NCBI GenBank assembly: GCA_001179505.1 | Contig: CDMY01000193.1 | Location: 143,267-165,037 of the forward strand | Source of the DNA: Vitrella brassicaformis | Taxonomy: Eukaryota > Sar > Vitrellaceae | Direction: 5' to 3' | Length of the DNA: 21,771 nucleotides | Part shown: piece by piece, positions 19,182 through 21,771 of the stretch | Position numbering within the stretch: the stretch's first letter is position 1 | Layout: each line of letters opens with the position of its first letter | The notes under the pieces: generated by a model | Told to the model about the DNA's origin: nothing | Databases searched by the model: none | What the model saw: the letters and a program-made list of their open reading frames with translations, nothing else | Translations under genes and position numbers: made by a program

Positions 19182-21734
19182 ATGCTCACCGACGATAAGC
19201 CTCCAAGGTACACGCACACACACACACACACACGGAGTGCAGCAGACACACAGACACACTCATATATCTCTTTGTCATAATGTGTGGCTCGTGTGTGTGT
19301 GTGTATGTGATGGCTTCGTTCAGTTCCCCTCTGCAGTATCCATGGCCGTTCGAAGCATCGTCTCACATCCTTGTCAACAAGAAGGTCTCATCCACATCAA
19401 CATCCCGACCTGCGCCACTCCCACCACTCCCACCACCCGCCATCTCTGACAAGCAACACCCGCAACACCACCAACAACAACAGCAGCAGCAGCAGCACTT
19501 GGCTGACCGACCTGAAGACTCCCCGCCCCCTCTGCAAGAGCAGACACCCAGCAGCCCCATCCAACCGTCGTGCGACGACAAGCCCCAGCCAAAGGCGGCG
19601 GCAAAAGCAGAGCCACGTGCTGAAGAGTTCAGCCCCATCCCGATTGCCCTGCCAGCGCGGGCGTACCTCAACGACCGGAGCGACGGTGCGCATCCGTCGC
19701 CCATCCTGACGATCCAACGGCCGCCGATCTTCAACCCCAAGGGTCCGCTGCCGACATTGGACGACATGAGGAGCGACTGTGTGGACAACAGCAGCAAGGG
19801 GGAGGGGGTGGGCATCGACGATATCAAGGACACTGAGAGCGACTGGGGGGTACTCGAGAGGGACGACAGCGAATTCGACGAAGAGGGTGAGTGAGAGAAT
19901 GAATGACAAAGAAATGTCTGCCTTGAGTGGCGGGCAGGATCCATGTCTGTGTGTATGCGTGTGGGCGTGTCTGTGTGGCTCACTCGTGTCTGCAGGCAGT
20001 GCTCGATTTGGGTTTGGTTTCGACGACGATGTGCCGGATGGGAGCGGCAGCGAGAGGAGCATTTGCCTGCCGATGGAAGAAGTCTGGCTGCCACACTGGC
20101 GCAAAGACGTACGCCGATGGAGCAACGACACCATACACACACACATCCATCCATCCACAAATCATTCATCTGTCATTCATTCTGTCTTTCGTTCGTCCCA
20201 GGAGCTGCACAAGGCTGTGGAGCTGTCCTTCATGCTGCCCAGTTTGGACCTCCCCATCCCCACCCCCCGCCGACCACGCAAACTCACAGCTCGCGACCGC
20301 TCCCTCTCCGTGCCCAACATCCCCGTCCCCGACTCGCCCGACCCACCCGCCCGCTTCCTCGCCGAGCAGGATGGGCAGACAGACCCCCTCTTCTCACATG
20401 CCCTCGATATCGCCGTCGACATGAATCTCGAGGCGGGGTGCGCCCTCGGTGCTGAGGAGGAGAGAGAGGGCTCGGCGAGCACCGTGGATTTGAAGGCGGT
20501 GGAGGGCACGTCGAGCACTGGGCGGACCACGACGGCCGACGGCAGCGGGGGCAGCCCCAGCGGGTTCCACCTGACCCCGCTGCACCATGGGCAGAAGGAG
20601 GGCGGCGAGAAGATCCCTGTCATGCCCGACCTCTGGGGATGGCTCAAGGGCGATCCCAACCACCACAATCAGGTGGACCACTCCCACGCCATCCGTCAGC
20701 ACAAGCACCACCAGCCCGTCGTCTGCCCCTCGCCCATCTCGCCAATCTCCCGGCCCTTCACCAGCATCTTCCGCGACTGCGAGATGACCAAGCGCCACGA
20801 CGCCAAGGAGTTCCTCCCGCCAGACCTGAGGCGGCCGGGCATCCCCATCATGCCGGGGCAATTCGAGATCGTCCCCGGCCGCGGCGAGAGAGAGACCAGG
20901 AGCAGGGAGCAGAGCGAAGACGGCAGGAGCAGTGGCCAGGTGCGCACCTATCGCTTCGTGTCCAATCCGCGGGCCAAGATCGCTATGCGACAAAGGGGGC
21001 GGGGGAGAGGGAAGATGGGCGTCAAGCGCATGGGCGCGGTGCTCGCCAAGGCTGCAGCGCCACCAACCACCATCCCACCCGCACCCACGCCGCCCGGTGA
21101 GTAACTGAGTGAGTGAGTGAGTCAACAGAGGGTGTGGTACACTGTACATTTATTTGTCTGTGTCTGTCATGTGTGTGTAGACGTGCGTGGTGCGGCTGGG
21201 TTCAAGCCCTCTCAGCTGCTGCGGCCCCCTTTGGCCATCCAGCACGCCGACCTGCTGCACGCGTCCTTCACGCAGAAGCTGCAGCAGCAGGCCAAGCGGA
21301 TGAGTGTCGCCCCCGCGGTGCTGCCCAAGAAGACCACCTCGTCCAGCGTCTCCTCGCCATGCCCCTCGGAGAGCAGCTTCAGCTTCGTCCCCTTCCGCGT
21401 GACGACACCAGCTAGTCGTGGCAGCAGCAGCAAGCCATCCAGCAGTGAGTCGCTCCCCCTTCTGCTGTCTGTGCGCACAGGCCTGGTCCACCGCGTGCTG
21501 CACGAGGGTGCGGGGCGGGGCAGTGGGCGGCCGGGTGATGCGGCGGCTGGGGGGCTGAAGCCCGCTTACAAGAGCCAGCGGAGCGTTACGAGCGAGAGGG
21601 GTGAGCGGCCGAGCTCGCGGCCCAGCTCTGATGAGGATCTGAGGGCGATAATGGGGCCGTTCCCCATTGCCCTTCACGGGGGGCCGAAGAAGCCCAAGGA
21701 AGGCGCCGTGAGCACAAAAAGGCGCGCTGAATGA
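19182..21734 (+). CDS. Large, mostly disordered protein of unknown function (716 aa)
   Basis: Five exons, 19182-19207, 19324-19886, 19996-20108, 20202-21096 and 21181-21734, sum to 2,151 nt, an exact number of codons, with stop TGA at 21732. The short first exon (MLTDDKPP, then a split Ser codon) joins in phase 2 to a conserved-looking start SPLQYPWPFEASSHILVNKK. An ATG at 19310 inside the intron is an alternative start. The sequence is rich in Pro, Ser and Gln, with a polyQ run (19481-19496) and acidic patches. More ordered-looking segments are EEVWLPHWRKDELHKAVELS around residue 225 and YRFVSNPRAKIAMRQ followed by a basic RGRGRGKMGVKR block near 510. No signal peptide, membrane span or catalytic motif is evident. 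I do not recognise a family. A nuclear or scaffolding role is only a guess from the basic and disordered composition. Confidence 0.65.
19481..19496 (+). repeat. CAG repeat encoding polyGln
   Basis: Five CAG units follow several CAA codons and encode a Gln run near the N-terminus of the orphan protein. Confidence 0.85.
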
Positions 21735-21771
21735 CTACTGGTGGGAGAGGGGGAGGGGGGGAGGTCGGGGG

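Noticed and set aside
21445-21480. Possible 36-nt intron in the last exon of the orphan gene (GTGAGT to CACAG)
   Set aside because: It is shorter than any other intron here and the frame is open through it. It was kept as coding, though ends fit GT-AG.
1-21771. CRISPR array, insertion sequence, retroelement or phage genes
   Set aside because: No spaced repeats, transposase, reverse transcriptase or integrase motifs were seen in any frame.

Overview
The window looks like nuclear DNA of a protist with compact, intron-rich, GC-rich genes. Every recognisable gene is cut by short GT-AG introns of roughly 55-260 nt, many filled with TG/GT repeats. Adjacent genes lie on both strands and there is no bacterial operon layout. 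One secreted protein combines sushi (CCP), F5/8-type C and thrombospondin type-1 modules, an architecture typical of alveolates related to apicomplexans. A chromerid such as Vitrella or a similar free-living relative is my best guess; that is an inference, not a database match.

Layout, left to right. 1-404 (+): the 3' end of an unrecognised gene with a Cys-rich stretch, a polyQ run and an RG-rich tail. 683-2522 (+): a multi-pass membrane protein of unknown function whose splice phases can be reconciled. 2845-3475 (+): a second short hydrophobic gene, less certain, next to exon-like open frames I could not join. 3826-3969 (+): an isolated Gly/Arg-rich terminal exon. 4339-5510 (-): 20S proteasome subunit beta-6 (PSMB1), five exons, fully resolved. 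About 6102-9146 (+): a kelch-repeat protein with C-terminal BTB and BACK-like regions, fifteen exons. 9147-10312: non-coding DNA with simple repeats and a pair of mutually exclusive hairpins. 10824-12238 (+): a trypsin-like serine protease with a long C-terminal extension and probable extra 5' exons. 12670-18311 (-): the large modular sushi/discoidin/TSP1 protein, eight exons, about 1,681 codons, with one apparent missing base. 19182-21734 (+): a 716-residue, mostly disordered orphan protein.

The genes do not form a pathway. They are ordinary chromosomal neighbours: one proteolysis housekeeping gene, one possible ubiquitin-ligase adaptor (kelch-BTB), one protease, one adhesion-type surface protein and several orphans. 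The most unusual common property is the transcript-strand UG-rich tract just upstream of most 3' splice sites on both strands. The most notable single gene is the modular sushi protein, with its frameshift and an intron whose retention would truncate the product.
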